Assembly (NCBI GenBank): GCA_016699325.1
Contig: CP064971.1
Location: forward strand, 1,736,001 to 1,800,000
Reading direction: 5' to 3'
Length of the DNA: 64,000 nt
Source of the DNA: Methanolinea sp.
Lineage (GTDB): Archaea > Halobacteriota > Methanomicrobia > Methanomicrobiales > Methanospirillaceae
Each line of letters starts with the position of its first letter. The stretch's first letter is position 1. The notes below the pieces were generated by a model, which saw nothing but the letters and a program-made list of their open reading frames with translations, searched no databases and was not told where the DNA came from. Positions 63,756 through 64,000 of this stretch are shown piece by piece. The position numbers and the translations under genes were made by a program.

Positions 63756-64000
63756 GGCATGCGGGATATTTTCCAGGAAACGATCCACACGATTACGCCT
63801 TTAGACCGACAGGCAGGGCATTTTCCAGGAAACGATCCACACGATTACGCCCTTAGACCGGCATGCAAGGCATTTTCCAGGTAACGATCCACACGATTAC
63901 GCCCTTAGACTGGCATGCAAGGTATCTTCCAGGAAACGATCCACACGATTACGCCCTGAGACCAGCATGCGGGGTATTTTCCAGGCAACGATCCATACGA
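63756..64000. repeat. 52-bp tandem repeat array, running off the window edge
   Basis: Units at 63756, 63808, 63860, 63912 and 63964 (last one cut). Each reads GGCATGC(R)RGG(Y)AT(T)TTCCAGG followed by AACGATCCACACGATTACGC and CCTTAGACC with a few substitutions; the whole unit is conserved, so no spacer. 52 is not divisible by three and each unit contains stops, so non-coding. Confidence 0.85.

Noticed and set aside
63756..64000. Repeats at the right edge considered as a CRISPR array
   Set aside because: The complete 52-bp unit is conserved, so there are no variable spacers.

Overview
The window looks like a chromosome segment of a methanogenic archaeon, most probably of the order Methanomicrobiales (Methanoregula/Methanosphaerula-like). 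The evidence is a single-domain archaeal histone (61570-61776), an aIF-1A translation factor (47516-47902), an AglD-like glycosyltransferase/flippase fusion, a DacZ-type diadenylate cyclase domain, a DUF2769/glutamate-synthase-like protein, PAS/HAMP histidine kinases and TATA-type promoters. The genus is an inference. No rRNA, tRNA or CRISPR array was recognised.

Layout. Positions 1-26500 are GC-rich core: a MutM/Fpg glycosylase, a MESH1-like HD hydrolase, a DedA membrane protein, lipoproteins, a receiver-PAS-PAS-DacZ fusion, a P-type ATPase, an RNB-family RNase, a histidine kinase, an Fe-S flavoprotein, a Trm5-like methyltransferase, a frameshifted amino-acid permease, the DUF2769/GltB-like oxidoreductase, a MarR-LonA pair and a PrsW-like membrane protease. 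Positions 26784-38513 form an accessory stretch bounded by two copies of a ~1.51-kb IS1634-like element ('IS-B', 28037-29550 and 37002-38513, each with a 6-bp target duplication), with a ~1.25-kb element ('IS-A') beside the first. Between them lie a three-gene sugar/glycan operon, a DUF6508 protein, a TPR protein and a second MESH1-like HD protein. Positions 38520-47902 return to GC-rich core: two divergent ABC-2 transporters, a LigD-type DNA ligase with an MBL-fold hydrolase, HEAT and CxxCxxCC proteins, a MazF/PemK-like protein, a PspC protein and aIF-1A.

Positions 47964-61263 form a strikingly AT-rich, IS-littered island. It contains transposase remnants, a HicA-like protein with a 368-residue partner, a nested IS21/IS-B/IS-A scar and an apparently intact four-gene cassette (51542-56759): a NurA-family nuclease, a 134-residue HAS-barrel-like protein, a HerA-like ATPase lacking that domain, and a DpdA/TGT-like transglycosylase fused to a YaaA/DUF6884-like domain. 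The cassette starts at a probable leaderless promoter. I consider it the most interesting item: it suggests 7-deazaguanine DNA modification coupled to a HerA-NurA translocase-nuclease, that is, a candidate defence or modification system. It is followed by decayed transposons and the 5' stub of an XRE-HTH/SNF2 helicase truncated by IS-A.

Positions 61570-64000 carry the histone gene, a secreted Ig/cadherin-like protein and a 52-bp tandem repeat array that runs off the right edge. Many lesions are single-base frameshifts, several next to short homopolymers, so some 'pseudogenes' could be sequencing errors; this is flagged where relevant.
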